This document shows, piece by piece, positions 43,651 to 54,187 of a stretch of 64,000 nucleotides of DNA. Numbering within the stretch: position 1 is the first letter of the stretch; the number at the start of each line of letters is the position of its first letter. Source of the DNA: Homarus americanus (lineage: Eukaryota > Arthropoda > Malacostraca > Decapoda > Nephropidae); contig NW_024735554.1 of assembly GCF_018991925.1 (NCBI RefSeq), positions 285,238-349,237 of the forward strand. Reading direction: 5' to 3'. Under the pieces are notes generated by a model. That model was not told where the DNA came from. It worked only from the letters and a program-made list of their open reading frames with translations, and did no database searches. Made by a program: the position numbers and the translations under genes.

Positions 43651-46600
43651 ATGGCGGCTGCAGGTGTGGATCTCTCTCATCACGAGGAGGAGGAATGTAA
43701 ATCTTATCCGAACTACCTGCTAGACTACATACATTTACTCTGGCAGTCACAACAGTTATGTGATGTAGAAATATCAGCTAGTGGATCAGTTGTGAAGGTG
43801 AGTGAAACATTTACCTCCTACACACATCTTTCTCTGCCCTCCATCACCCACCATTTACACCCATATCGGGGGAGGGAAACTTAACTACACCGCCCACACT
43901 CCACCCGCCGCCGCCCGTACCGCCCAGGAGTAAGTGGAACATGTTAACAAAGTCTATCCGAGTATGACACCGAATAGGACCAGTGGAAGAAATCTCCCAA
44001 CTCCCCTGCTCCCCTGGCACAAATAAAGAGCTTCCTCCAACTCTCTTCGCACGAGAGAATCAATGCTTCCTAGCAGTGGTTTGATTTTGGCTTGCTTCCT
44101 AGCAGTGGTTTGATTTTGTTGTCGCTCTTTATCATAAACAGATAAAATGAATGTACCGGGACCCCCCCCTCCACCCACACACACACACACACACATTCAT
44201 CCATCCATAATTCTCTCACATTTATGTAACTTGACAAAACCTATGCTATGACGACGACCCTTCACCCAGACCTTTACGCCCCCTTAATGTACGTACGAGT
44301 ATAAAGGCAGTATGAACGAACGAACGAACTTTTCATACATCCCTGTGGGGCGCTGTAAACGCTTCTGCGCTTCACCTTGCACAGGATGTAAGGAAGGGGT
44401 GCCCAATAAACTAGCCCCCTCGGGGACAAATCTAAAAAAAAAAAAAAAAAAAAATTCTGATGGGATTACATTTTATTCCACAGGCTCACCGTGTAATAGT
44501 GTCGGCGGGAAGCGAATATTTTAATGCCATGTTTACGTGTGGATTAGCTGAGAAAACAACACAGTCAATAGAAATGAAGTCTATGAAACCAAATATATTA
44601 AAACTGCTCATCGAATTCATATATACTGGTAAGGGTATGGATAAAGAAAAAAAAAACATTTTAAGTTTTCATAGTGCTATATGTAAAACGGTAGTTTTTA
44701 AATTGTTATTGAATTGATAATAATGAATGAAACTTTTTATTTTTTTTTTAAATACTTTAGGAAACATCGAGGTAACAGTGGAAAACGTACAGGAGTTAAT
44801 TGTGGCTGCAAACATGCTGATAATGCCCCGTGTTGTACGTGTTTGTACAGACTTTCTCAAGAGCGAACTTCATCCATCCAATGGTTTAGGAATTTACCGG
44901 TACGTACAGTATAATAATTAATTATTTTCAACTGTTTATATGTATTTTTATCTGCACCTATACGTAACTAATTCCATATTTATTTTTTTAAAAACAGGTT
45001 TGCTGAGGCCCATAATTTAGTAAGGTTGCTGCATTCTTCACGGGACTTCATCTTCTCTAATTTCGTAGAAGTGACAATGGAGCAAGAATTTATTGAGATT
45101 CCGAAAGAAATTCTACTGTATTTTCTTGAGTCAGAGTATCTTCATATTGACTCTGAGTTTCAGGTAAAATAAATTTTTTTATTTAATATTACAACTTTAA
45201 CTTACTTGAAAGTTTACCGACTGACTTTATTTACAAAAATTTTAACCCCAAACTATCAAATTTATCTTTCTCTCTTATTGTATTGCAGGTATTCTCTGCT
45301 GCCATCAGATGGATTACACAAGCACAAGATATTACTAATAGATATGGTTGTTGGAATTTTGACATTTTAAAACGAGTGAAATTGTCTTTAATTTCAAGTA
45401 AACTAATAGAAAAATCAATTGATAAGTGCTCTGATATCAGATTGAAGGTTAACCTTAAACAGCAGACAAACTTGGCCAAAAGGGAAGCCTTGTATGTCCA
45501 GCCAAGAATTTGTACTCGAAAGAAAATTTATGTCATAGGTGGATCAAAGAAAGAACACATGAGGAGATCAAGATCAAATAAGTATATATTTAAAAAAAGT
45601 GTCGAATGTTTTGATATCTTTAGGCAGAAATGGCAGAAAGTTTGCCCCATGAAAATTGGGAGAAGTTCACCAGGAATAGCAGTCTTACATGGAAAAATTT
45701 TCGTTGTTGGAGGGGTTGGAGGGGAGAGTCAGATTTTGGCAGATGGCAAAGTTAATGATCCACAGGAAGATGATTGGACTGGAATATCTTCTATGGTGAT
45801 CCCACGGTGTGATTTTGGATTTTGCGCTCATGGAGGTTACCTCTATGCCTTCGGTGGTTGTACGGGATCGGTCATCGAAAAAACTATTGAAAGATATGAC
45901 CCTATTGCAGATGAGTGGAGATTATTAGAGTCAAATATGCCAGAAGCTAGATCCAAGTAAGTACAATAACAATTTTCAAATTGGATTTACTGACTGATAG
46001 TGTGAACTACTGATAATAATGATAGAAAATGTAGCAGTGGCCTGTACTGGTTTTTTCTTCCTTTTTTTTCTTTTACAGCATGGGTATAGTAGAACATCGA
46101 GGTCTTATTTACATTGTCAGTGGATATATGGACTCTTACAACCCCTTTCATGATCTTCTCATACAATCCTGTAACTGGGGAGTGGATAGATCTAGCAGCA
46201 CTGCGCGATCCACCCCTCCTCCACTACAGCTGCCACTACACGATGGGTGTTGCAGTTTTGAATAACTTTTTGTATTTAGTGGGTGGTATTCTTACTGAAG
46301 GGGAAAAATCAATGGAAAGATATTCTTTTGAACAGGTGATATTATTTACCAGTGCATGCTTATTGTCCCTTCTTTTCTCTTTCCACAGGACAAATGATTT
46401 AAGTATATAATACAATACAATTTGATTTACAAATATGGAAGAAGAATTTTTGTAATACTGTAGTGAAAAGGGAGTAAAAATTGTATAACCTCCCTTCTTT
46501 TCTCTTTCCACAGAACAAATGGTTTAAGTGTTCATCAATGAATTTTGGTCGAAGTATCCCAGCAGTTGTTGCCACAAATTCTCTGTTATATGTCATGGGC

Positions 46601-46840
46601 GGTAACCGTAAAAATGAACTCCTTGAACGGGTAAGGAAGGAAGAATGGAAATGGAAGAATGAAATGAATGAATTATAACGATATTAACATATCTTTACAA
46701 TCCAAAGTTTTAACCTCAAAACTTTTTTTTTTTAGGTATCTGTCGCTAATGTGGAGTATTTCGACCCTAAGAATAATGAGTGGATGAACTGTACATCACT
46801 CCCCGAGGGTCGGTCTAATGCTAGAGCAGTCTTAATTTGA
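43651..46840 (+). pseudogene. BTB-BACK-kelch gene 6, nearly intact (2-bp deletion)
   Basis: Exons: 43651-43797, 44484-44628, 44761-44899, 44998-45163, 45289-45956, 46079-46335, 46514-46630 and 46736-46840; all splice sites are kept. Coding length sums to 1744 nt, two short of a multiple of three; the gap is in exon 6, where relatives read CTTCTCTCATAC and this copy CTTCTCATAC (about 46157). Otherwise the protein would be near 580 aa, normal for KLHL: BTB (about 25-125), BACK (about 135-235), then six kelch blades (KIYVIGG, KIFVVGG, YLYAFGG, IYIVSGY, LYLVGGI, LYVMGG). In the family this is a CUL3 adaptor. A second exon 7-like acceptor (46381-46400, ACAGGACAAATGATTTAAG) lies just upstream of the real one. 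The CTCT context makes a sequencing error a real alternative. Confidence 0.85.
43810..44455 (+). mobile_element. LINE 3' portion in intron 1 of kelch gene 6
   Basis: Sister of 39905-40715: same left junction (GTGAGTGAAACATTTACC), two minisatellite units, then the 3' UTR and an A run at 44434-44454 followed by the original intron end. Confidence 0.7.
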
Positions 46841-47426
46841 CTCCCTTCGACATCCCCAATCAAGAAACCTTCCTTCAAGACTGACATTGTCTCCACATTT
46901 AATCCATTTAAAATAAAAAAGCTTGCTTCCTATCTTTTTAACTTACCTAACATGAAATTTGAAAGTATCCTTATGGATCACTTATGGATCAATGGTACCA
47001 TTGTTTAATTTTGCATTTTGCTGAATAAAGAGCTGACCCAGGCTGCCTAACCGGCCAGGATGAGTATGTGTAAACAAACCCAATGGTACAAGCTTCTTAC
47101 CAAAAAAAAAATTTTACAAAATAAAATCTTCCAATAAAAAAAGCTTGTTTTTAACTTACTTAAATCTGGGAGAGTCAATGGTACCATTGTTTAATTTTGT
47201 TGAGTTGAACAAACAGAGCTGAATATTATTACTTTTTTGTCGGATGCTCAGAAATGATGGGGAGTAGTGTAACCCAATTGTACAAATAATTTTTTTATTT
47301 TAATTTTTCTAATTTTACAAAATAAAATCCACATTACAGTCTGCCGAAAGAGTACATGTAATCCATCTTTTTCTTCCTCCTTGGGTTCTAGGCGATATAC
47401 TTCGGACGGTTCCTCCTCTTCTCACA
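46841..47426. other. Intergenic with a diverged local duplication
   Basis: CAATGGTACCATTGTTTAAT occurs at about 46990 and 47177, followed each time by an AGAGCTGA block and a run with TTTTACAAAATAAAATC. About 180-bp period. Possible 3' UTR of kelch gene 6 at its start. No gene. Confidence 0.5.
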
Positions 47427-48752
47427 CTACTCCCCTTCCTCCTCTTCTTCTTTCACTACATCAGGAAAATCTACATCGAAAACTAATTTATCCTTCTCCT
47501 CCTCTTCCTCTTTAAGTTCTAATTTAATCTCTTTAGGTTGTAGCCTATTTACTTCGAACAGGGATAGATCATCGAACTCGCATTCGCCCCATTCCTCCTC
47601 TTCTTTCACTACATCAGGAAAATCTACATCGAAAACTAATTTATCCTCCTCCAATATTCCATCATCAGGTAGCTTACAATTATCGTCTTCGTCGTTGTAA
47701 TCCTCCTCCTTGTTGGTATTCTTCTTCTCGTCGTCCTCATCCTCTGGTGGTGGTGGTGGGGATATGTGTTTTTTTCTGTGTTTAACCAGGCTATTCGGCC
47801 AATAATATTTTTTAGTACAGAATTCACATTCAAAAGATTTATTTGAGCTGTGACGCAACTGGTGATAGCAAAGGCTGCTTGGACTACTTAAATTCTTGCC
47901 ACATACGTTACAGCGAAACTTGCGTGTGGATATAATGTGTTCTTTTTTGTGGCGAACCAAGCCATTCCGCCAATAAAATTTCTTGGGACACAACTCACAT
48001 TTAAAAGTTTTCTTTGAGCTGCTGTGACGCAACTGGTGATAGCGAAGGTTGCTTGTATTACTTAAAATCTTGCCACATACGTTACAATGAAACTTTGCTT
48101 CTTGTGTGTGTGTTTTTCTGTGTCTATTCAGGGTAGTCTGCCTGTAATAGTTCTTCTCACAAAACTCACATTTAAAAGTTTTCTTTCAGCTGCTACGACG
48201 CAACTGGTGATAGCGAAGGTTGCTTGTATTACTTAAAATCTTGCCACATACGTTACAATGAAACTTTGCTTCTTGTGTGTGTGTTTTTCTGTGTCTATTC
48301 AGGGTAGTCCGCCTGTAATAGTTCTTCTCACAAAACTCACATTTAAAAGTTTTCTCTACGTTGTGGCTCAACCGATGTTCGCGAAGACTGCTTGTACTAC
48401 TTAAATTCTTGCCACATACGTTTCCGCGAACTTGCGTGTGGTGTTCTTTTTTGTGGCGAACTAAGCTATTCGACCAATAAAATTTCTTGGGACACAACTC
48501 ACATTTAAAAGTTTTCTTTGAGCTGCTGTGATGCAACTGGTGATAGCGAAGGTTGTTTGTATTACTTAAAATCTTGCCACATACGTTTCAGCGAAACTTT
48601 GCTTCTTTTTCTTGTGTGTGTGTTTTTCTGTGTTTATTGAGGGTAGTCCGCTCGTAATGGTTGCGATTCAGGGCTTGTTCGAGAAATTTGCTTTTCTTGT
48701 CGTTGTCGAGATAAATCTTCTGCAGTAACCTCGATCTCGTCAATTCGTCCAT
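47427..48752 (-). pseudogene. C2H2 zinc-finger gene, about 11 fingers, two nonsense codons
   Basis: Single exon from ATG 48752 (MDELTRSRLLQKIYLDND) to TGA 47427. Two finger types alternate: CNVCGKILSNTSNLRYHQLRH and CEFCEKNYYRRTTLNRHRKTH, with THTQEAKF linkers; about 11 units, some degenerate. TGT of a finger cysteine became TGA (about 48596) and a serine TCA became TGA (about 48187). The C-terminal third is acidic with a doubled block DKLVFDVDFPDVVKEEEE. Likely a nuclear DNA-binding protein originally; the acidic tail could be an activation region (inference). The last open part, 48032-47427, still holds four to five good fingers plus the tail. A TATA box lies about 60 bp before the ATG. Confidence 0.75.
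48062..48403 (-). repeat. 171-bp in-frame duplication of a finger pair
   Basis: 48062-48232 and 48233-48403 are nearly identical (57 codons each: one CEFCEKNYYR finger and one CNVCGK finger). Differences are one or two bases. Typical unequal crossover in zinc-finger genes. Confidence 0.75.
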
Positions 48753-48807
48753 AATATTAGCAAATTGATAACAGCAGCAGCGGCGGTACCAGAAGGTACC
48801 GTGATAG

Positions 48808-48813
48808 TTTATA
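48808..48813 (-). promoter_or_regulatory. TATA box of zinc-finger gene 1
   Basis: TATAAA in ACAAATATAAACTA, 56-61 bp before ATG 48752. The same string precedes zinc-finger gene 2 at 50035-50030. Confidence 0.55.
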
Positions 48814-49039
48814 TTTGTGTTTGTTTTTGTTAACAACCATCAACACAGAAGCCGGGCCCAGGCTACCGACCGATACCCTCGAGGGCGAAGTACAGACTAA
48901 GTAGAGGACGGAAACACCAAACACCAACACACTGCATACGAGGGAGGTTAACTGGCAACTTGGGCATGCCAGTTGCCACACTTAACTTACCAAGGATAAA
49001 GACTAGTCTATTAAAAAATGTGTGTGTGTGTGAAGACTT

Positions 49040-49271
49040 TTATTCATATGAATAATGAATGTACCCCTTTTCTTCCTCCTTGGGTTCGAGGCGATTTTCT
49101 TCGGACAGGGGAACATCGAACTCGCATTCGTCCCATTCCTTCTCCTCTTTCACTGCATCAGGAAAATATACCTCTTCCTCCTCCTTTTCCGGTTGTAATT
49201 TAATCTCTTTAGGTTGTACATCATCGAAAACTAATTTATCCTCCTCCTTCTCCTTCTTCATTGGTTGTGGT
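49040..49271 (-). pseudogene. Orphaned acidic tail of zinc-finger gene 2
   Basis: Codes EEDKLVFDDVQPKEIKLQ and EKEWDECEFDVPLSEENRL, homologous to the acidic tail of gene 1, and lies directly after the stop of gene 2 (PENK, TAA), in the same frame. So gene 2 probably lost its tail through this stop. Confidence 0.65.
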
Positions 49272-49943
49272 TTATTTATTCTCAGGCAAGTCTACTCTAT
49301 CATCAGGTAGCTTACAATTGTCGTCGTTGTTATCCTCCTCCTCGTTGGCAATAATCTTCTTCTCTGGTGATGGTGGTGGTGAAATGTGTGTTTTTTTGTG
49401 CCGAACCAGGCTACGTGGCCAATAATATTTCTCGTTACATAGCTCACATTTAAAAGTTTTTTCTCCGCTATGACGCAAATGGTGATAGCGAAGGCTTCTT
49501 GTATTACTTAAAATCTTGCCACATACGTTACAGTGAAACTTGCGTGTGGATATAATGTTTTTTTTTTTGTGGCGAACCAAGCAATTCCGCCAATAAAATT
49601 TCTTGTCGCAGAACTCACATTCAAAAGTTTTCTTTGAGCTGCTGTGACGCAACTGGTGATAGCAAAGACTTCCCGTACTACCTAAAATCTTGCCACATAC
49701 GTTACAGCAAAACTTTGCTTCCTGTGTGTGTGTTTTTCTATGGTTTTTCAGGGCAGACGGTCCATAGTATCTCTTCTCACAAAACTTACATTTAAAAGTT
49801 TTCTCTACGTTGTGGGTCAACCGATGTGCGCGAAGGCTCCTTTCATTACATAAAATCCTGCCACATATGTAACAACGAAATTTTGCCACCTCCTGTTTGT
49901 GTGTTTTTTTCTTTGGTTGCGATTCAGTGCTGGAACTGGACAT
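49272..49943 (-). CDS. C2H2 zinc-finger protein, six fingers, 223 aa
   Basis: ATG 49943 (MSSSSTESQPKKKTHKQE), stop TAA 49272-49274. Fingers in order: FRCYICGRILCNERSLRAH, FKCKFCEKRYYGPSALKNH, FCCNVCGKILGSTGSLCYH, FECEFCDKKFYWRNCLVRH (last His is Asn), FHCNVCGKILSNTRSLRYH, FKCELCNEKYYWPRSLVRH; then SPPPSPEKKIIANEEEDNN and a short acidic end. Nuclear DNA binding is the expected role; no target can be inferred. An upstream frame (LTRSTRLTRLLQKI) resembles the N-terminus of gene 1 but is out of frame with this ATG, so the start may be secondary. The tail continues past the stop at 49271-49040. Confidence 0.75.
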   Translation of the reverse strand: MSSSSTESQPKKKTHKQEVAKFRCYICGRILCNERSLRAHRLTHNVEKTFKCKFCEKRYYGPSALKNHRKTHTQEAKFCCNVCGKILGSTGSLCYHQLRHSSSKKTFECEFCDKKFYWRNCLVRHKKKNIISTRKFHCNVCGKILSNTRSLRYHHLRHSGEKTFKCELCNEKYYWPRSLVRHKKTHISPPPSPEKKIIANEEEDNNDDNCKLPDDRVDLPENK

Positions 49944-50029
49944 GTTGAGTCTTTTTTGTCGTTAATCTTCTGCAGTAACCTCGTCAATCTCGTCGATCTC
50001 GTCAAACTAGCCAGTGGGTACAATGGTAG

Positions 50030-50035
50030 TTTATA
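50030..50035 (-). promoter_or_regulatory. TATA box of zinc-finger gene 2
   Basis: TATAAA in ACAAATATAAACTACC, about 90 bp before ATG 49943. Confidence 0.5.
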
Positions 50036-50590
50036 TTTGTTAATCAACAAAAAAGCTAGGCCCAGGTTACCGATATCCTCGAGGCGAAGTACAGACACAG
50101 ACTAAGTAGATCCTGTCTAGACAGACCTTTTTTAAAGACGGACGGAGTATAAATTCACTATGGCGCAACTCGTCGGTTGTGTAGTTCATCTAACGTTGTA
50201 GGTAGCAGTAACATTGTAGTAGACGCATAGAAGGTGATAGACAGCCCCTCAGATAGCTCTCATAACGAAAACTGGATATTAATTCCAATATACAGTACAG
50301 TACAAGAGTTAACAGACGGTCCTCAGGCAGCATCTGTTAAAATTATTATATACACACTGCATACGAGGGAAATTAACTGGCAACTTGAGCAACTTGAGCA
50401 TTCCAATTACCACGCTTAACTTACCAAGGATAAAGAATAGTCTATTTCTTATTTTAAAAGTGTTTTAATTTTAATTTTAATATTTGACGGACGACAATAT
50501 ACAGTCAGCCTAACTTAAGACTCCAAAGCCATTAAAGCCATTCTTTGCCAACCAAATCATAACTTCTATTTTTTTCATTTATTATATTTT
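50036..50590. other. Intergenic
   Basis: Shares CTTAACTTACCAAGGATAAA (50415) and the following TAGTCTATTTCTTATTTTAA with 48980 and 52140, so it is part of the repeated unit framework of this block. No gene recognised. Confidence 0.45.
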
Positions 50591-50840
50591 CTATTTCTTC
50601 TTTTGATTCTCCTTCTCCTCCTCTTCATAATTATCTTCTTCTTCCTCCTCTTCTTCCTCTTCGTAATTATCTTCTTCCTCCTCCTCTTCTTCCTCTTCGT
50701 AATTGTCTTCTATTTTCTTCTCTGCAGCATCTATCTCCTTCCCTTCATTATTCTCCTTCCTCTCATCTATCTCCATCTTCGTTGTTGTCGTCTTCAATTT
50801 CTATTTCTTCACGGAAAAAACCACCACAAACACTATTCAG
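50591..50840 (-). pseudogene. Acidic protein paralogue (5' part broken)
   Basis: Open for 68 codons of almost pure E/D/Y/N (DNYEEEEEEEEE repeated three times). The sequence just upstream (FREEIEIEDDNNED near 50800) matches the intact relative at 52372-52677, but a stop and frame change separate them. Unknown function. Confidence 0.5.
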
Positions 50841-51400
50841 TTCTGAAAATTGGCTCTACCAAAACAAAATAGGAGGACGGAAAGCACCAGCACCACCACA
50901 CAACAAAAAAAGAATTGTAAAAATTATTGGGGGATAGTTTGATCCAAACCATCAGCACCTCGTTCTTAATAAGACCTTCTTGGCTAGGGGAAATTAACGA
51001 CTGCTGTCGAAGATGCAATAAAAAAAGTATTTTTTTTACATTTTACAGAGGCAGCTTATTATTATCCCTTCTTCTCCCTTCCTTACCCAGTGCAGTGCGA
51101 CAAGCCAGCCACAAAATAATAGTTGTATTTTGTTATTAAAGTTAGTATATGGGTACATTTTTATGGGTACATTTTTATTGTTTTTACATAGTTTATACTG
51201 TTACCAGTACTTTTATACATTTCTGTTAGTGATTAAATAGTAAATAAAATATATAGTATAGATTCCATTCCTCCTTTCATCAGGAAACCCTCGATTTTAG
51301 GCGATTTACATTATAACTCGCGTTTTCATACTCAAATTTTTAAAAACACGTTGGGGTTGTGTGGAGGAGAAGTTCAGAATAAATGACTGCTGCCAAATAT
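50841..51400. other. Intergenic
   Basis: No gene. Includes TGGGTACATTTTTATG doubled at 51149-51178. Confidence 0.4.
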
Positions 51401-51409
51401 GGTGGGTGT

Positions 51410-51810
51410 CTTGTACTTCCTCTTCCTCTTTGAGTTGAGTTGTAGCAGATTTAATTCAGACAGGGGTACATCATCGAACTCGTATTCCTCCTCCACATCA
51501 AGATGATCTATTTCTCCTTAAGTTTAGGTTGTAGTTTAATTTCATCTTCCTCCTTCTCCTTAATTTCATCTTCCTCCTTCTCCTCTTCCTGTTGTGGTTT
51601 ATCCTCACTCCTCGTTTATCCTCACTCCTTGCGTCCTCGTCCTCTGGTAATGGTGGTTGGGATATTTATGTTCTAGTGCAACCCAGGCTGTGTCGATCCA
51701 GGTTATTCTGCCAATAAAAATTAGCGTTTACATCTAAATAACCCATTGTGACGCAACTAGTGATGAAGGTTGCTTGTATTACTTAAAATCTTCGCCGCCA
51801 CATACGTTAC
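51410..51810 (-). pseudogene. Zinc-finger gene remnant with acidic tail
   Basis: 51810-51720 keeps one finger in broken form (AACGTATGTGG, then AATACAAGCAACCTTCATC), and 51650-51415 the acidic tail (EEEYEFDDVPLSELNL). Numerous indels. Third member of the local family. Confidence 0.55.
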
Positions 51811-52371
51811 AACTGTTACCAGAGGACACAAGGAGCTGACTGCTACTGGCTGTAGAGAAAGGATCTTTAAGTAGTACAAAGCAGCCTTCGCTATCATCAG
51901 TTGCATCATAGCTCAAAAGAAATCTTTTACCAATGTAATATTTCTATATTATTGGGCGGGCTAGAAAAATATTAGGGTAGTAATAAAAAAAAAAAAAAAA
52001 AAAAATCACGAGTCAGGCTAGTCCGCCAAAGAAACACAAATACTCGAACTGGCTTTTTTTTTCTTTTTTTTTTTTCTTTTCTTTGTTGTGTAGCTCTTTC
52101 ATAGGGTAGCAGTAACATTGTAGTGGACGTTGCCACGCTTAACTTACCAAGGATAAAGAATAGTCTATTTCTTATTTTAAGGAAGTGTTTTAATTTTAAT
52201 ATACAGTCTTATCTTCTCCCTCCTTGTTAATAGTTATGTTATACCGCCTCTATAGTAGAATGAAGAAATATTCCTCCCTCATGCGGCTCCATCTGATTAA
52301 AAGAAATAACCACCTTATTTCTGTAGGTAGATTATAACTTTTTTTTTTTTTTCATTTTTTCTTATCTTTCT
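51811..52371. other. Intergenic, low complexity
   Basis: A run of 21 A (51988-52008) and T/C-rich stretches (52057-52085, 52330-52360). No gene. Confidence 0.5.
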
Positions 52372-52677
52372 TCAATAATAATTCTCCTTCTCCCCCTCTT
52401 CATAAGTATCTTCTTCCTCCTTCTCCTCCTCTTCATAATTATCTTCTATTTTCATCTCTGCATCTATCTCCTTCCCTTCTTCATTATTCTCCTTCCCTTC
52501 ATAATTATCTTCTATTTTCATGTCTTCGTTGTTGTCTTCTTCAATTTCTATTTCTTCTCTCGAAGCAGAAGCAGATGAGAAATTTAGTTTAGTAGCAGGA
52601 AAAACACTACCACAAACACTCCTCCTATTAGTTTTCTGTTTAGATTTCTCAATAATAGCTTTCTCGACATTCTGCAT
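52372..52677 (-). CDS. Acidic low-complexity protein, 101 aa
   Basis: ATG 52677 (MQNVEKAIIEKSKQKTNRRS), stop TAA at 52372. A basic N-terminus is followed by SVCGSVFPATKLNFSSASAS and then two copies of a KIEDNYEGKENNEEGKEID type block and an E-rich end. No known domain. A TATATA lies at about 52754-52749, 75 bp upstream. Second copy, damaged, at 50591-50840. Could be a nuclear or chaperone-like acidic protein, but nothing proves it. Confidence 0.5.
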   Translation of the reverse strand: MQNVEKAIIEKSKQKTNRRSVCGSVFPATKLNFSSASASREEIEIEEDNNEDMKIEDNYEGKENNEEGKEIDAEMKIEDNYEEEEKEEEDTYEEGEKENYY

Positions 52678-52988
52678 TGTTATTGTTGAGAGAGAGAGAG
52701 CATTAGCTGAGGGTGTTGCACTCAGGCTTATTTGTTAAACACTCCTAATATATACGCTCTAAAGTGATGAGTCATATCCTGCATCTATCAGCTACTGAAG
52801 GAATGACTCCCGTTTATAATTTATGTCAGGGTTTACCTTACCAAGTTACTAAAATGTGTTTTTTAAAAAGTTTTATTTATAAATTTTAGGATTCTTTTCT
52901 TAAAAGAAAAGAAATTTGGAAAACCCATCCAAACTAAATTAAATTGTGTAATTGTGTATTTACTAGTTTCCATTCATTAAAACTTAAC

Positions 52989-53768
52989 TTATAAATGATC
53001 TTGTATTGTTGGTGGCGGTTGTTGTTGTTGTTGTTGTTGTTGTGGTTGTTGCTGTGGTTGTTGTTGTGGTTGTTGTTGTGGTTGCGGTTGCGGTTGTTGT
53101 TGTTGGTGTGGTGGTGGTTGTGGAAACATCATATTATTATAATACAGATAGGGATGACATTGAAAATTAGATGAAGATGATGAACTATGAGGGTAAGGAA
53201 TAGGAGGAAGGAAAGGTGGTGGTGGTGGTGGGGGAGGAGGATACTGATACAATGATTGGGCTGTAGTCATAAATGGTTGTGGTTGCGAAGTTTGTAATGG
53301 TGGTTGAGGTTGATTGCTATTTTGTAAAGTGTACCAGCGATAATATGACAAATAGTTATTATTTTCATCTAGTGTTTTCCTTTGTATATTGAATAAATTA
53401 CGAAATCCATCATCAAGAGTATCTTGGAGTTTATTATTTTTATCAGTACTTTCCTGACACTTTTTTTCGTCTGATTCGTCATTATAATTTTTAATATAGT
53501 TTTTTTTTTTTTTAATTTTGGTATCTTTTATATCCTCAGTTAAATCCATAGTTGGACGTAAAGGAATTCGCGGCAAATTTTTAATTAAATCTGCTAACTG
53601 TTTTATAACAAGACTCAAATTATCTAAATTTATAGTGTTTAAATCATCAACATCAATTTGGGGTAATCTTATGGGAGGTTCTTTAATGTTAGTATAAAAA
53701 TCTTCTAAATTTATCGGATTTATTGTTTGTTCCTCTCCTATTTTTTGAAAATGAAAAACTTGATCCAT
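52989..53768 (-). CDS. Proline/glutamine-rich protein, 259 aa
   Basis: I start at ATG 53768 (MDQVFHFQKIGEEQTINPIN), not at the longer frame, because a TATATAA lies at 53856-53850, about 85 bp upstream of it. The first 160 residues are ordinary (LSLVIKQLADLIKNLPRIPL, NYLSYYRWYTLQNSN), with a lysine run at ~85 (KIKKKKNYIKNY). From 160: PPLQTSQPQPF, a PPPPPPPPPF stretch, a Ser run, then Q/P repeats (PQQQPQQQPQQ) to the end (PPPTIQDHL). Unknown; the tail is typical of intrinsically disordered nuclear or scaffold proteins. Confidence 0.6.
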   Translation of the reverse strand: MDQVFHFQKIGEEQTINPINLEDFYTNIKEPPIRLPQIDVDDLNTINLDNLSLVIKQLADLIKNLPRIPLRPTMDLTEDIKDTKIKKKKNYIKNYNDESDEKKCQESTDKNNKLQDTLDDGFRNLFNIQRKTLDENNNYLSYYRWYTLQNSNQPQPPLQTSQPQPFMTTAQSLYQYPPPPPPPPPFLPPIPYPHSSSSSSNFQCHPYLYYNNMMFPQPPPHQQQQPQPQPQQQPQQQPQQQPQQQQQQQQPPPTIQDHL

Positions 53769-53849
53769 TTTTATAATGTATTTTTTTTTTAAGGAAAAAC
53801 TGCCAACGCCGAGATTTAATGTGAAAAGTCCCAAATTCTGTTGAAAGTG

Positions 53850-53856
53850 TTATATA
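53850..53856 (-). promoter_or_regulatory. TATA box of P/Q-rich gene
   Basis: TATATAA on the minus strand, 82-88 bp before ATG 53768. Confidence 0.5.
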
Positions 53857-54187
53857 TGCAGTACACCATTTGTGAGTGACGCACCACCTACTTTTTTCGA
53901 AAAAAATGTGCTATTTAGACATACTTTTCTATTGATTTAGCGAAAAAGAAAAGAATAAGGTTGAATAATGTAAAAAAGGTTTTAACACCATAATCCAATA
54001 TATTACATATCCATTCATAAACAATTTTTGGTTTTTTAAGTTAAACACCCATAATATTGCCGATTAATACTTAATTGTGCAAACTTTATTAAAATTGTCA
54101 TCGATGTTGCGTGTTTGTGTTAAATGGCAATTTGTCTGCCGACTAAGCCTTAGTGGGTAGTTTTCACTATTTAGTGTGACATATACA
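53857..54187. other. Intergenic spacer
   Basis: Between the P/Q-rich gene and the Helitron fragment. No gene recognised. Confidence 0.4.

Noticed and set aside
47340..47430. Possible further exon after zinc-finger gene 1
   Set aside because: It repeats the sequence around 49060-49110 (gene 2 tail), but is out of frame after the TGA at 47427.
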